Origin: G963662905 sp963676415
GTDB taxonomy: Bacteria > Bacteroidota > Bacteroidia > Bacteroidales > WRLA01
Assembly: GCA_963676415.1 (NCBI GenBank)
Contig: OY781097.1
Location: 3,162,001 to 3,226,000 of the forward strand
DNA length: 64,000 bases
Direction: 5' to 3'
The notes under the pieces were generated by a model. That model did no database searches. It was not told the origin of the DNA and saw only the letters and a list, made by a program, of their open reading frames with translations. Shown here piece by piece: positions 51,937-61,234 of this stretch. How positions within the stretch are numbered: the first letter of the stretch is position 1; every line of letters begins with the position of its first letter. The translations under genes were made by a program, and so were the position numbers.

Positions 51937-54900
51937 TCAATTTACTTTGGATGCTTCAAATTTCACGTCCTGACCATTTACATCGAGGGTAAAAACACCT
52001 TTGAGGTTCTCGGCATTTTCGGAGAAATTAATGATGTAGGTTCCTTTTAGCTTGATGTTGAGCTGATCTTTAAGCCGCAATTGTTTTTTCGAAGGATTGT
52101 ATTTTCCGGTAAATTCCTGTTTAATGGGTTTATTGTACACTACCGTCATGTTTCCTTTTACATTATTTCCTTCCACGGAAGTGAAATTCATTGTGAGGTC
52201 ACGGCCTTCAAAGTTTCCTTCCCATTTGCCCAGCAGGAACTGCCCATCAGATAATGGTGAGCTGACTGCATCATACAAAACCGATTGGTTGATATTGCCA
52301 ATAATACCTGAATAATATGCTGCCGGAGCGCCCAAAACAATCACACCAATGCTGATTGCCAGCAATAGTTTTCTCCAGGAGCGTTTACGTTCGGATTTGT
52401 AATTATCCATTTCCTTGAGCTTTGGGTTTTCGTACTCCTGCTTTTTGCTGTAGGCGTATTGCAATGGGCCCCAGATCAAATCCCATTCGCTGGTATCGCG
52501 GTAAAGGGCTTTGCGCAGCGCGGCATTGGTGTAAGAGTTGTGCCACATCAGCCAGCCTGCTCCGGCGGCTCCTGCCAGTACTAAAACAAAAACCACAACA
52601 GGGAGTATGGCTACCAACAGCCCAACAACAAAATAGGCAACTAAGTAAAGGATTACACCGGCAATTAATCCAATAATAGGGCCACCAATAAATGTCGTTC
52701 GGAATGAGAAATCGTCATCGCCAAAAAATGTTAAAACCACTCCAATTATAGCCATAATAAAATAGTAGGTACCCGAAACCCTGAAAGGATTTCCACCTAA
52801 AGGGTTTTCATCAATAGGGATGCCTTCCGTAAAAAGTTTAATGGCCGCATAGGCAAGAAGCATTGCAAAAAGGACAGTAGCACCCATGCGTGTAATGAGG
52901 TAGGATTGATCCTTTTTGCGGTTTTGGTTATAAACTTTTTGCACCGCGCCGCGCGCTTTATGGTAGCGCTGCACGGCATCGGTTTTGGCCTTGATCTTGC
53001 CCATAAACTCGGTGTAATCGCGCAGTTGCTTTTCATAAGCGCCTTTTTCGTCGAATTTCCCAAATGGGTTTTCGTGATAAAATGTGCTGATCCATGCATT
53101 GAACGGGCTTGTCGGATTTTCGGTTACCTGACGGATTTCCTTCTTGATCTTTCCAAGATTTTTCAGCACTTCTTCCGGATTTTGAACACTGACGCCATTT
53201 TCGAATGTAAAAGCAAAATCCTTGTCCATGGCCCTGATGCTCTTCATAAGGGCAACATTCATATCGTATGGGCCAATCTTGTTGCGGTGTTTCTTCTTGT
53301 CGAAAGCGTGCTGGATAAAGTTGATCACATTTTTCCAGTTTTGGGCACTCATATAAACATACAGGAAATCGTGTTTGTACTGCAGCAATTGAACATAAGC
53401 ATCAAAATGCTTAAACATATATGCTGCGATTTCCTTTTGTGTAAAGAGTTTTACCGGATCTTTCTGGAGGCCCAGATAACCCAGTTTTTTGTTCATCGCC
53501 CAGCGCAAGCCCATCAAACCGGCATCCTGATCAACGTTTTCATATTCGCGGCGCATACGTTCCGCTGTGTTGTATAAGTTTGTGTACTCTTTTTTGTACT
53601 TCAACCAAGCCGAAATTATGCCGTTAAAGAAATATTTTTTTCCGTCTTCAAAATGGCCGTTGATAAAATACTCCAGTTCGGTGATGTTGCTGATACTGGA
53701 AACTGTTTTCCCATCTTTATCAGCTTTGTGATCCAAACGCAGCGGACGTTTTTTGTCCATGATGAAGATTGCGGTTTGTAAACCAACATCCGGTCCTTCT
53801 TTTTCGTCTTGCATGGCAAGCTGGATTTGCTTCACAACCTGTCCGTAACGCGACAAATAAATGTAAAGCGGGTCTTGCTTGTCGCGCAGGGCTTTTTTGT
53901 AATGGGCTTTATTGCGTTCCAGTGCATCGGCAATCTGTGTTCCACTGCTGCATTCCTTATGATCAACAGAAATGTACGGTAAAGAACTGTTTAAAGTGTA
54001 TGCTGCTGCTGCCAGGCCCGACATTTGTTTTCTGGAAAACGTTTTTACAACCTTTTCCATGGCCAGCTGGTTTTTGGGGTCTTTATTGTCTTTAAACCAG
54101 CCGGCAATTACCCCGGCATACAAATAATCGGCACCAAGTTTTGGGTTAAAGAGCATGAGCTTGCCTAACTCTTCGGCATTATTGGCAACCAGTCCTTTAC
54201 TTTTGTCAAAATTAAATGAGTTCGAAATTTCAACTTTGGCTTCCGTATATACTTCAACTTTTTCCCCTTTGAGCCATCTGTTTACTTCATCTATGCCCCA
54301 GCGGTGGTTTTCATCAACAAGCGTAAGGCCTTTGATAATGTTAAGGATGCGCTCATCCATCCCTTTGGTATCAATATAATCATTTTCAACAATTTTATTG
54401 TTGTTCTTTAGCGTGGGCAGAATGCGTTCCCAGAACAATTCTCCCTGATCTTTAAAAAGATCCTTTCCGTGCCAGATGTTTAAAATGGTGATTCCCAATG
54501 AATACCAGTCGTAAGCAGTAGTCAGGTAGGAAGTTTCTCCCATAGAATAATTAATTTCCGGAGCAGAGAAAAGCGGGGAGAGATTTTTTGCAGTTTTTGC
54601 GAAAACCTTTCCTTCTTCCATCATGGTGCTGATTCCAAAATCCCCAATTACAATGTCTTTGCGTTCTTTGTCGCGATAAAACAGATTGCCGGGCTTAATG
54701 TCCTGATGGATGATTTTATTATTGTGCAGATAGTTCAGGCCGTTTGTTGTTTCGGCAATAATTTGTTTCATGGTATCAAAATCCCGCACAGGCAGCACGT
54801 CCTCAACGGAACCGCCTTGGGCATATTCCATTATTTCATAAAAGCGGTTCGAACCATATCCGCCCGAATCATAATAGCCAAAATCCAATATAGTGATTAG

Positions 54901-55449
54901 GTCATCATGGCGCACGTTCCGCAATTGGTCAAGCAGGTTGTCCGTTGGGGCAATTCCCTCATTATAAAGTTTCAGGACGAATTTTTTCGTATTCAATTCG
55001 ACCAGGTAAATGGTGGCCTCACCGGTATTTTCGGAGAGAGTTTTTAAAACTTTATGCTTGCTGCCTTTGAGTGTGAAGTATCCTTCTTCTTCAATGGTGT
55101 CAAGGGTTTTTGGGCTGCCACTTTCGCCGGAGCTGATGGTGCGGTCTTTTGAACGAATGGTTTTGTCATCGGTTTTCGGTTTATCGGCGCCAATTACATC
55201 GGGACCGCCACCGGATCGTATGGTGCTGTCTGATTTAGCATCCCCGCTGCGGATGGTTTTGTCGTCGGCGCCCCCACTGCGGATGGTTTTGCTATCATCC
55301 TGACCACTGCCGCTGCGGATGGTTTTGTCGGTTTGTGAACCGGTGCGGATTGTTTTGTCGCTCCCGGGATTGCCACTGCGGATTGTTTTGTCATTGCCGC
55401 CGTCGGCATTGCTTCCGGAACGTATTGTTTTATCGTTTTGATCTGCCAT
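51937..55449 (-). CDS. Membrane Ser/Thr protein kinase with N-terminal TIRSG repeats
   Basis: 1170 residues. Residues 6-112 carry nine Thr repeats: DKTIRSG, DKTIRTG, KTIRSG, DSTIRSG, DKTIRSK and RTISSG forms. A eukaryotic-like kinase domain follows (about 120-400): VLKLY (ATP-binding Lys), HQDIKPGN catalytic loop (near 250; HQD in place of HRD), DFG in IGDFGIS (near 270) and SAPEI. Residues about 400-850 are helical with no family I recognise. Hydrophobic segments lie at about 855-880, 895-975 (several) and 1022-1050. The last ~110 residues (DGQFLLGKWEGNFEGRD...) are a beta-rich, probably extracytoplasmic domain resembling a lipocalin-like fold. Inferred: kinase phosphorylates its own and partner threonines, read by the FHA protein and reset by PP2C. 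Second gene of the operon, 18 bp before the AAA+ gene. Confidence 0.9.
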   Translation of the reverse strand: MADQNDKTIRSGSNADGGNDKTIRSGNPGSDKTIRTGSQTDKTIRSGSGQDDSKTIRSGGADDKTIRSGDAKSDSTIRSGGGPDVIGADKPKTDDKTIRSKDRTISSGESGSPKTLDTIEEEGYFTLKGSKHKVLKTLSENTGEATIYLVELNTKKFVLKLYNEGIAPTDNLLDQLRNVRHDDLITILDFGYYDSGGYGSNRFYEIMEYAQGGSVEDVLPVRDFDTMKQIIAETTNGLNYLHNNKIIHQDIKPGNLFYRDKERKDIVIGDFGISTMMEEGKVFAKTAKNLSPLFSAPEINYSMGETSYLTTAYDWYSLGITILNIWHGKDLFKDQGELFWERILPTLKNNNKIVENDYIDTKGMDERILNIIKGLTLVDENHRWGIDEVNRWLKGEKVEVYTEAKVEISNSFNFDKSKGLVANNAEELGKLMLFNPKLGADYLYAGVIAGWFKDNKDPKNQLAMEKVVKTFSRKQMSGLAAAAYTLNSSLPYISVDHKECSSGTQIADALERNKAHYKKALRDKQDPLYIYLSRYGQVVKQIQLAMQDEKEGPDVGLQTAIFIMDKKRPLRLDHKADKDGKTVSSISNITELEYFINGHFEDGKKYFFNGIISAWLKYKKEYTNLYNTAERMRREYENVDQDAGLMGLRWAMNKKLGYLGLQKDPVKLFTQKEIAAYMFKHFDAYVQLLQYKHDFLYVYMSAQNWKNVINFIQHAFDKKKHRNKIGPYDMNVALMKSIRAMDKDFAFTFENGVSVQNPEEVLKNLGKIKKEIRQVTENPTSPFNAWISTFYHENPFGKFDEKGAYEKQLRDYTEFMGKIKAKTDAVQRYHKARGAVQKVYNQNRKKDQSYLITRMGATVLFAMLLAYAAIKLFTEGIPIDENPLGGNPFRVSGTYYFIMAIIGVVLTFFGDDDFSFRTTFIGGPIIGLIAGVILYLVAYFVVGLLVAILPVVVFVLVLAGAAGAGWLMWHNSYTNAALRKALYRDTSEWDLIWGPLQYAYSKKQEYENPKLKEMDNYKSERKRSWRKLLLAISIGVIVLGAPAAYYSGIIGNINQSVLYDAVSSPLSDGQFLLGKWEGNFEGRDLTMNFTSVEGNNVKGNMTVVYNKPIKQEFTGKYNPSKKQLRLKDQLNIKLKGTYIINFSENAENLKGVFTLDVNGQDVKFEASKVN
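55117..55434 (-). repeat. In-gene degenerate repeats encoding the TIRSG array
   Basis: The stretch encoding residues 6-111 of the kinase repeats a unit around GACAAAACCATCCGCAGTGG (minus strand), at irregular spacing of about 21-60 bp. DNA identity between copies is high but not perfect, so the array may expand or contract. Confidence 0.75.
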
Positions 55450-55496
55450 GATTTTGATTTTCTGTTATTGGATTTGTTAATGGAGTGGACAATAGA

Positions 55497-56561
55497 TCAG
55501 GACGTTCCATCGTGAGGCACCCAGGTGATATTTCCGTAATATACAATCCATTTTCCTCCAAGTTGGGGCTTGCCACAGTTTTGCGGATTAGGATGGATTT
55601 CATTAACAAAATTGCAATTCCAAACCAAATTGGTTTTATCGGGTTTGCGGCTGGAAAAGAAATTCCGGGAAGCTTGTGGTGTGGCAAATTCAATGCCTTC
55701 CGACATATCGTCCATTGCTTCCTGAAGCTCTTTTTCCTTTGCGGAAATTTCTTCGTTGTATTTTTTTTCTATTTCTTCCAGTTCCATCAGCTCGTCCATG
55801 CTAAAAAGTGGCTCGGGTTCGGCTTTTGGTGCAGGAGCCGGCTTTGGCTTTGGACTGGGAGACGGAGCAGGAGCAGGGCTTTTTTTGTCTTTCTTTGAGA
55901 AAAAGTCGTTGAGCAGCCGTTCTTCCTCACGTTTTTTTGCTTCCTCTTCCAGTCTTTTTGCTTCTTCGGCTTCTTTTTTCGCTTCTGCTTCCCTTATTTT
56001 CTGCTGTTCCTGTTGTTTCGCGATCTGTTTTTTCTGTTCGCGCGCTTCGATGTATTTTTGTTTGGCTTCCTCGCGCAGTTGCTCCAGTTCCTCCGCAATA
56101 TTCTGTACCTTTTGGAATTTGGGGTCGTTTTTAGCGGCATTTACTTCTGCCTGAGCACGTTCTGTTATTGCAAAATTGCATGATGGACAAAAATCAAAGT
56201 GGCTTAGTGTGCCGCAGTTGGGGCAATTGACGCCATCGGCAGCGCCACCGCATTCCGGGCAAAAACGATCGTTTTCGCTCATCTCCGAACCGCAAAACGA
56301 GCATTTGGTTGCCAAAAGGTAAAGCCCGCAGCTTTCACAAATATCTGCTCCGGGAATCAGCTCAGCACCGCAATTGGTACATACATCCGAATTGAGACCT
56401 GCGCCACATTCTTCACAGAATTTGGCGTTCTTTTCGTTCTTATGACCGCATTTGGGACAATAATTTGCATTGCCTCCGCCGGATGGTCTGCCCGGTTTGC
56501 TCTGCTGTTTTTGTTCGCGTTGCTGTTCCCGTTCTCTTTCTTGGTAAAAATCTCGTTCCAT
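55497..56561 (-). CDS. Multi-zinc-ribbon coiled-coil protein, first gene of the kinase/AAA+ operon
   Basis: 354 residues. The start is a charged, Gln-rich stretch (EREREQQREQKQQSK). Then come five CxxC-pair zinc ribbons or half-ribbons (about residues 33-135): CPKC...CEEC, CTNC...CESC, CSFC...CPEC, CPNC...CPSC. A long Glu/Lys/Gln coiled coil (about 145-220) follows, then a Pro/Ala linker (PAPAPSPSPKPKPAPAPK), a short second coiled coil, and a C-terminal domain of ~70 residues with NLVWNCNFVNEIHPNPQNCG and WIVYYGNITWVPHDG. No enzyme motif. It is probably a scaffold. The kin protein N-termini in this operon (AAA+ and FHA proteins) also start with zinc ribbons, which may serve as shared docking modules. 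Confidence 0.82.
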   Translation of the reverse strand: MERDFYQEREREQQREQKQQSKPGRPSGGGNANYCPKCGHKNEKNAKFCEECGAGLNSDVCTNCGAELIPGADICESCGLYLLATKCSFCGSEMSENDRFCPECGGAADGVNCPNCGTLSHFDFCPSCNFAITERAQAEVNAAKNDPKFQKVQNIAEELEQLREEAKQKYIEAREQKKQIAKQQEQQKIREAEAKKEAEEAKRLEEEAKKREEERLLNDFFSKKDKKSPAPAPSPSPKPKPAPAPKAEPEPLFSMDELMELEEIEKKYNEEISAKEKELQEAMDDMSEGIEFATPQASRNFFSSRKPDKTNLVWNCNFVNEIHPNPQNCGKPQLGGKWIVYYGNITWVPHDGTS

Positions 56562-56598
56562 TTATAATTTGCTTTGCTTGTCCTGATATGATTAGCAA

Positions 56599-56606
56599 CA
56601 AATTTA
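56599..56606 (-). promoter_or_regulatory. -7 box of the zinc-ribbon/kinase/AAA+/FHA/PP2C operon
   Basis: Minus-strand TAAATTTG matches TAnnTTTG, 37 nt before the ATG at 56561. No other good match lies between the five genes. Confidence 0.55.
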
Positions 56607-56812
56607 CGAAAACGGTGAAATTACGAGCGTTGAATTGAGTTAATTTTTTGACTCATTTTTTTGATGCTATATTATGCACGTTTGCAAGTGCTTAGAGCGA
56701 GCCTGTTTGTTATTGCAAAGAATTTTGTGGCTTATTTGCCCTTCATATGTTTCCGGAAAAAGGAAATCCATGAAAAAACTGTTACTTTGCAATTGGATTT
56801 TTATGATGAAAA

Positions 56813-57919
56813 ATGAATAAAATATCTCATCTGTTTCTGAATGTTTTGGCATTTTTTGCCCTTCTTGCATCACTTCCGGCTCAAAATTTATATCCGGTCC
56901 GCGTGGATGGGAAATGGGCTTATGTAGATGAAAACCAAAAAACCATTATTGATCCGCAATTTGAATTTGCCTCCGCTTTTTCGGAAGGTTTTGCCCTGGT
57001 GACAAAAAGCGGACTGAAAACCTTCGTCGATTTGCGCGGGCAGATGCTTTTTCAGCCCAGATATAAAGATGCCTATTCTTTTCGCAATGGTTTTGCACGT
57101 GTTTTGCGCGATAGTTTGTGGTTTTTTATCGATAAAGCAGGAGAGGAACGTTTTTTGCCGGGCTTTGAGCATTGCCGTGATTTTTCAGAAGGAATGGCTG
57201 CGGTTTCCCGCGATGGTTATTATGGCTATATCGACTCCTTAAATGTTTTGAAGGTTGATTATCAATATGATATGGTTGATAATTTTCATTACAGACTTGC
57301 CCGCGTGAAGCAGGGTGAGGCTTATTTTTTCATCGGTCAGGACGGGAAAAAGAAAAGCCGTTCCTATGAATATGCCGGACCAATAATGAAAGGTGGCTTT
57401 GCCTATGTATATCGCGATGAATATTGGAGCGTTGTGGATACTGCATTTCGACTGCTTTGGAACGAAGATTTTGAGTATTATTCTGCAAAATGGGACACAG
57501 ATACAGCGGCATGTGCTTACGGCCTTTTTGTGGCGCTCGATGGAGATAAAATTGATATAGATCTTTGTCCTGAAGATATTGATGACAAGCCTTTTGTGCG
57601 TTTCCGCGATTCGGTAGATTATCAGGGGCGCAAAATTCGTTATGCGGTAAAAATTTCTCCACTGCCGGGTAAAAAATACCATCTCCGTTTAATGCCTGAA
57701 AATCCGGATATGCGCCTGGGATTTTTTGTGAAAGGCATGGGTGGACGGCATCAGGAAAGTACGCGGCAATCCGATCTGCTGCACACGCATACTTTTACAC
57801 CGGCCTATTATGAACTGTCGCTTATTGTGCTTGCGCCCGACCCGGATTTCCCGGAGGAGTGGGTCGAAGAAGGAATTCTTAAAACCTACCGCCTTTTTCC
57901 GCGTTCTCCTTTTGATTAA
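56813..57919 (+). CDS. WG-repeat exported protein
   Basis: 368 residues with a signal peptide (SHLFLNVLAFFALLASLPAQ). Residues about 23-190 hold WG/KWG beta repeats (VRVDGKWAYVDENQKTIIDP, LWFFIDKAGEERFL, GYYGYIDSLN). Each has the form 'G.WGYId..G..vi.p.Yd.a..F.eG.A.V' that is usual for this family. The remaining ~150 residues are a beta-rich region (VDYQGRKIRYAVKISPLPGKKYHLRLMP) of unknown fold. WG repeats are thought to mediate binding; function unknown. Divergent from the kinase/AAA+ operon across 251 bp, which hints at but does not prove a link. Its 3' end overlaps the convergent NAD(P)HX repair gene by 41 bp. Confidence 0.82.
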   Translation: MNKISHLFLNVLAFFALLASLPAQNLYPVRVDGKWAYVDENQKTIIDPQFEFASAFSEGFALVTKSGLKTFVDLRGQMLFQPRYKDAYSFRNGFARVLRDSLWFFIDKAGEERFLPGFEHCRDFSEGMAAVSRDGYYGYIDSLNVLKVDYQYDMVDNFHYRLARVKQGEAYFFIGQDGKKKSRSYEYAGPIMKGGFAYVYRDEYWSVVDTAFRLLWNEDFEYYSAKWDTDTAACAYGLFVALDGDKIDIDLCPEDIDDKPFVRFRDSVDYQGRKIRYAVKISPLPGKKYHLRLMPENPDMRLGFFVKGMGGRHQESTRQSDLLHTHTFTPAYYELSLIVLAPDPDFPEEWVEEGILKTYRLFPRSPFD

Positions 57920-59441
57920 GACGAATTGCCCTGAGCTGAGCAAACGCCTTTCCGAGATTTTTAACAATATCTCCGGCAATCAGGCTTTCTTCTGATTCAT
58001 TTTCCAAAGCCAGATCACCGGCCAAACCATGGATGCAAGTGCCCAGCAAGCTGCTTTCCATAGCATTATAGCCCTGAGCAAACAGTCCGCCCAGAATGCC
58101 GGTGAGTACATCGCCGCTTCCTCCTGTTGCCATGCCCGGATTGCCGGTATCATTAAACCATATTTGCCCTTTGGGACTGCAAATGCTGCTGTGCGCCCCT
58201 TTTAAGATCATCCAGCAACGGTTGCTGATGCAGAAGGATTTTTGCATTTCAAGGCGTTCAAAATCATTATCATAATTGCCGACCAATCTTTTAAATTCTC
58301 CCGGATGCGGACTAAAAATACAGCCGGAGGGCAGAAATTTGAGCCAGGTCGGGTTTTCGGCGAGAATATTGATGGCATCCGCATCAAAAATCATGGGGAT
58401 GCGGCTTTCCTGAATAAGTCTTTTGATTACTTCTGCAGTCGGGCTTTCTGTGCCGATTCCAGGGCCAATAGCTATCGCGCTATATTTTGATACATCAGGC
58501 AAACGGCTGAGCATATCCGGTGCTTCGTCAATGCTGACCATTGCTTCGGGAATGCTTGTTTGTACGATATTTAAGCTTTCCGACGGAATGTGCAGGCTCA
58601 CAAGACCAGCTCCGGATCGAACTGCCGCGCGGGCTGCAAGCACAGCCGCCCCGGTTTTTCCTTTGCTGCCTGCAAGGATCAAACTGTGGCCAAACGTACC
58701 TTTATGACTGAATTTCCGGCGTTCGCGCAATAGCTGTGCGGCTTCCAGCAGACTGAGGAAAGAGTTTCCGCTCTCAGTGCTTTCGATAAATTCAGGGATA
58801 AGGCCAATGTCCAGCATTTTCCATTGTCCGATAAAAATGTCATTTTCGGGCATAAAAAATCCCAGTTTGGGTGGCGCAAATGTGAGGGTATAGTCCGCTT
58901 TAATAATATTATTTTGATTTTCTTTACTGCTTTTGTCGATATACATACCCGAAGGAACATCAATAGCGATGATGGCGGCATGGCTTTCGTTGATGGTTTT
59001 GATGCAGTCGGCTGCAAGCCCGCTGGCCGGTCGGCTCAACCCATTGCCAAAAAGGGCGTCAATTACAATTTCATTTTTTTTGATCTCCGGTAGTAATTTT
59101 TCCTCTTTATGGTACTGAAATATTTGATTTGGAGTGATTCCTTGCAGTCGCTGAAGGTTCGTATCGAAACTTTCTGAAGCTTTTTCGGTGTACCGGATAA
59201 TATGTGTTTTTATAGGATACCCTTCTTTTGCTAAAAGCCGTGCAACGACCAGTCCGTCGCCGCCATTGTTTCCTGGCCCGGCAACAATATGAACTGTTTT
59301 ATCTTTTTGAGGAACAATTTTTTTGATTTCATTAAAACAAGAGGTAGCGGCACGTTCCATCAGGTCAATTGGAGCAATGGGTTCATGCTTGATGGTAAAA
59401 GCATCCGCTTCCCGGATTTTTTCGGTAGGTAGGATTTTCAT
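57879..59441 (-). CDS. nnr: Bifunctional NAD(P)HX epimerase / ADP-dependent dehydratase
   Basis: 520 residues, the usual length for the fused enzyme. N-terminal YjeF epimerase domain (about 1-215): IREADAFTIKHE, IDLMERAA, HIVAGPGNNGGDGLVVARLL, IDALFGNGL. C-terminal dehydratase domain (about 225-510): GHSLILAGSKGKTGAA, AIGPGIGTES, FDADAINILAE, FSPHPGEFKRL, LKGAHSSI, and GNPGMATGGSGDVLTGILGGLFAQG with the catalytic Asp. It repairs hydrated NADH and NADPH: R/S epimerisation, then ADP-dependent dehydration, in the cytosol. The ATG has a TAnnTTTG box 26 nt upstream. Confidence 0.95.
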   Translation of the reverse strand: MKILPTEKIREADAFTIKHEPIAPIDLMERAATSCFNEIKKIVPQKDKTVHIVAGPGNNGGDGLVVARLLAKEGYPIKTHIIRYTEKASESFDTNLQRLQGITPNQIFQYHKEEKLLPEIKKNEIVIDALFGNGLSRPASGLAADCIKTINESHAAIIAIDVPSGMYIDKSSKENQNNIIKADYTLTFAPPKLGFFMPENDIFIGQWKMLDIGLIPEFIESTESGNSFLSLLEAAQLLRERRKFSHKGTFGHSLILAGSKGKTGAAVLAARAAVRSGAGLVSLHIPSESLNIVQTSIPEAMVSIDEAPDMLSRLPDVSKYSAIAIGPGIGTESPTAEVIKRLIQESRIPMIFDADAINILAENPTWLKFLPSGCIFSPHPGEFKRLVGNYDNDFERLEMQKSFCISNRCWMILKGAHSSICSPKGQIWFNDTGNPGMATGGSGDVLTGILGGLFAQGYNAMESSLLGTCIHGLAGDLALENESEESLIAGDIVKNLGKAFAQLRAIRLNQKENAEKGGRF

Positions 59442-59467
59442 CGGACAAATGAATTTGATTGTTTAAG

Positions 59468-59475
59468 CAAAGGTA
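59468..59475 (-). promoter_or_regulatory. -7 box of nnr
   Basis: Minus-strand TACCTTTG matches TAnnTTTG, 26 nt before the start at 59441 and 39 bp from the upstream LytTR stop. Confidence 0.6.
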
Positions 59476-59514
59476 CCGAAAATCGGGCAGTAATATGAAC
59501 GTTATCCGTACATC

Positions 59515-60288
59515 TTATACGGATCTGGCGTACTCTTTCAGCGCATTCATAAAATCAGTCTTTTTGCGCACACTGACTTCCACTTCCGATCCATCGAGCA
59601 TAATGACAGAGCCTCCTTTTCCTTTCTGGTATTTCTGAATGTACTTGAGGTTGATGAGGTGTTTGCTGTGAATCCTTTGAAAATGAAGGTCTTCCAAAAT
59701 GCGTTCAAAATTGCTCAGGGATTTTGATGCCAAAATTTTGCTTCCATCCTTCATATAAAAAAAAGTGTAGGTATCGCTGGCTTCCAAACGGATAATTTTG
59801 TCAATATCTGTTATGGTGAGGCCGTCCGAAGAAGGTATTATGATTCGGTTGAAAGACTTCTGCTGCGCTTTGCGGTACACATCTACTTTTTCGGGCAATG
59901 CCCTGACCTTGTTTAGTTTCCTTAAGCGCTCCAGTGCATTGGCAATATCTTCCGGGTCAAAAGGTTTCATGATATAGTCCAGTGCTGCAAAATCAAATGC
60001 TTTGAGTGCATACTGATCATGTGCGGTGATGAAGATGACATCCAGATTGAGATTGTGATCCTGCAATTCATCCAGTATGTCAAAACTCTCCCCATCAGGT
60101 AGGTTAATGTCGAGGAATGCCAGTTCCGGTTTGTGTTCCCGAATCAGTTCAACACCGCTTTTGACGGAATTGGCGGTGCCGGTGATTTCTATCATCTCGC
60201 TATGCCTGCTCTCAAGCAGATGCCTGAGTGTGATCAAAATACTTTTATCGTCGTCAACTATTACTGTTTTAATTCTGGAATCAGTCAT
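59515..60288 (-). CDS. LytTR-family response regulator
   Basis: 257 residues. Receiver domain (about 7-125): VIVDDDKSI, phospho-Asp in LAFLDINLPDG, FITAHDQYALKAF and YIMKPFD. LytTR DNA-binding domain (about 155-255): RIIIPSSDGLTITDIDKIIRL is a typical entry strand, then EASDTYTFFYM, FQRIHSKHLINLKYI and VEVSVRKKTDFMNAL. The usual partner is a LytS/His_kinase-type 7TM or 2TM sensor, but no such kinase gene is adjacent in this window, so it is an orphan here. Target genes unknown. Confidence 0.93.
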   Translation of the reverse strand: MTDSRIKTVIVDDDKSILITLRHLLESRHSEMIEITGTANSVKSGVELIREHKPELAFLDINLPDGESFDILDELQDHNLNLDVIFITAHDQYALKAFDFAALDYIMKPFDPEDIANALERLRKLNKVRALPEKVDVYRKAQQKSFNRIIIPSSDGLTITDIDKIIRLEASDTYTFFYMKDGSKILASKSLSNFERILEDLHFQRIHSKHLINLKYIQKYQKGKGGSVIMLDGSEVEVSVRKKTDFMNALKEYARSV

Positions 60289-61234
60289 ATATCTGGAATT
60301 TGCAGTAAAATTAAGGTTTTTTTAGTTTATAGAAAAATTAAATTCATGGATTTTTTTATAATATATAGAAAGGATTAATGTTTTAATTATTGGTTCTGTT
60401 CGGAATTTTGAGGAAAGACAAACTATAAAATCTCCATCAGATTCCTACTTCCGAAGGCTATAAGAATTCCTCATACATCGGGAAACTTAGTCGTAATGGC
60501 GGGTTCTAAAAAGTCAGTAGGCAAATGCGGCTCGGTCACTGAGCGGAGTCCTTTAGTTTAGCCTTTTGTTTTTATTGGTTGCTTTCGAAATAAAGAGAAA
60601 CCGAAAAAGAGAATGGGTGAACTATTGAGCTGAGTAAATTAATCATTTATGTTTCGAATTAGTCACACTCTTTTGTCAGTTGAATGTGCCAATTAGAATT
60701 TTAACCTGCTCTATTCATAAAATGCAAACAAAATATTGTAAGCAGCTAAAAATTATGTGTTTACTAATTTTATATCCGAAAATTGAATTTGTTTGCATTT
60801 TACCAGTGCATTAACTTCAGGCCATCTGCTTCGTTGCTAAAGATTTGAAATAGGCGACTATATCTTCAGCTTTAGACGCTTCAAATCTGACCTGAATTTA
60901 AAGCATGAATAAAGCAGGTTAAGTGCCAGGACTTATTAAAGGAATTCTGGATTTTGGTGATAAGGTGTTATGGAAATTTTGAATGTTCTGAAAGCAACTA
61001 TCAGCCATTTCAGTCTTGTATGAAATTTGCTCTTCCTGCATCAAATTTTTCTGTTTTTCAATTATTGCCAGCATTTGTCCTTCATAAAGTTTCTGTTTTT
61101 TTCTACTTTCATCAAAGCTCTTTTCTTGCTAAGAAACTGTCTTGCTGTCAACAGCGACTGAATAGCGCTAAAGCCAGAAATCCGTTTATGATGCTTTGGT
61201 TTATTAATACTGATTTATGAAGGGAGCCTGATGT
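60289..61234. other. 946-bp gene-free region with structured non-coding element
   Basis: No ORF with protein-like features. A REP-like remnant (GGTCACTGAGCGGAGTCCTTT, split around 60533-60553) and the nested inverted repeats listed at 60701-60922 are the main contents. The right third (60925-61234) shows nothing recognisable. Confidence 0.5.
60701..60922. repeat. 222-bp element with nested inverted repeats (MITE-like)
   Basis: Outer arms 60701-60718 and 60905-60922 are inverted (17/18: TTAACCTGCTCTATTCAT). Inner arms 60718-60732 and 60788-60802 are a perfect 15-bp inverted repeat (TAAAATGCAAACAAA). A third pair, AGATTTGAA/TTCAAATCT, lies at 60841-60849 and 60880-60888. No coding capacity. 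It could be a miniature transposon-like element or a structured RNA. Confidence 0.65.

Noticed and set aside
60954..61220. 88-residue plus-strand frame upstream of the GT-C-like gene.
   Set aside because: Cys/Phe-rich random-looking composition, no promoter, no family.
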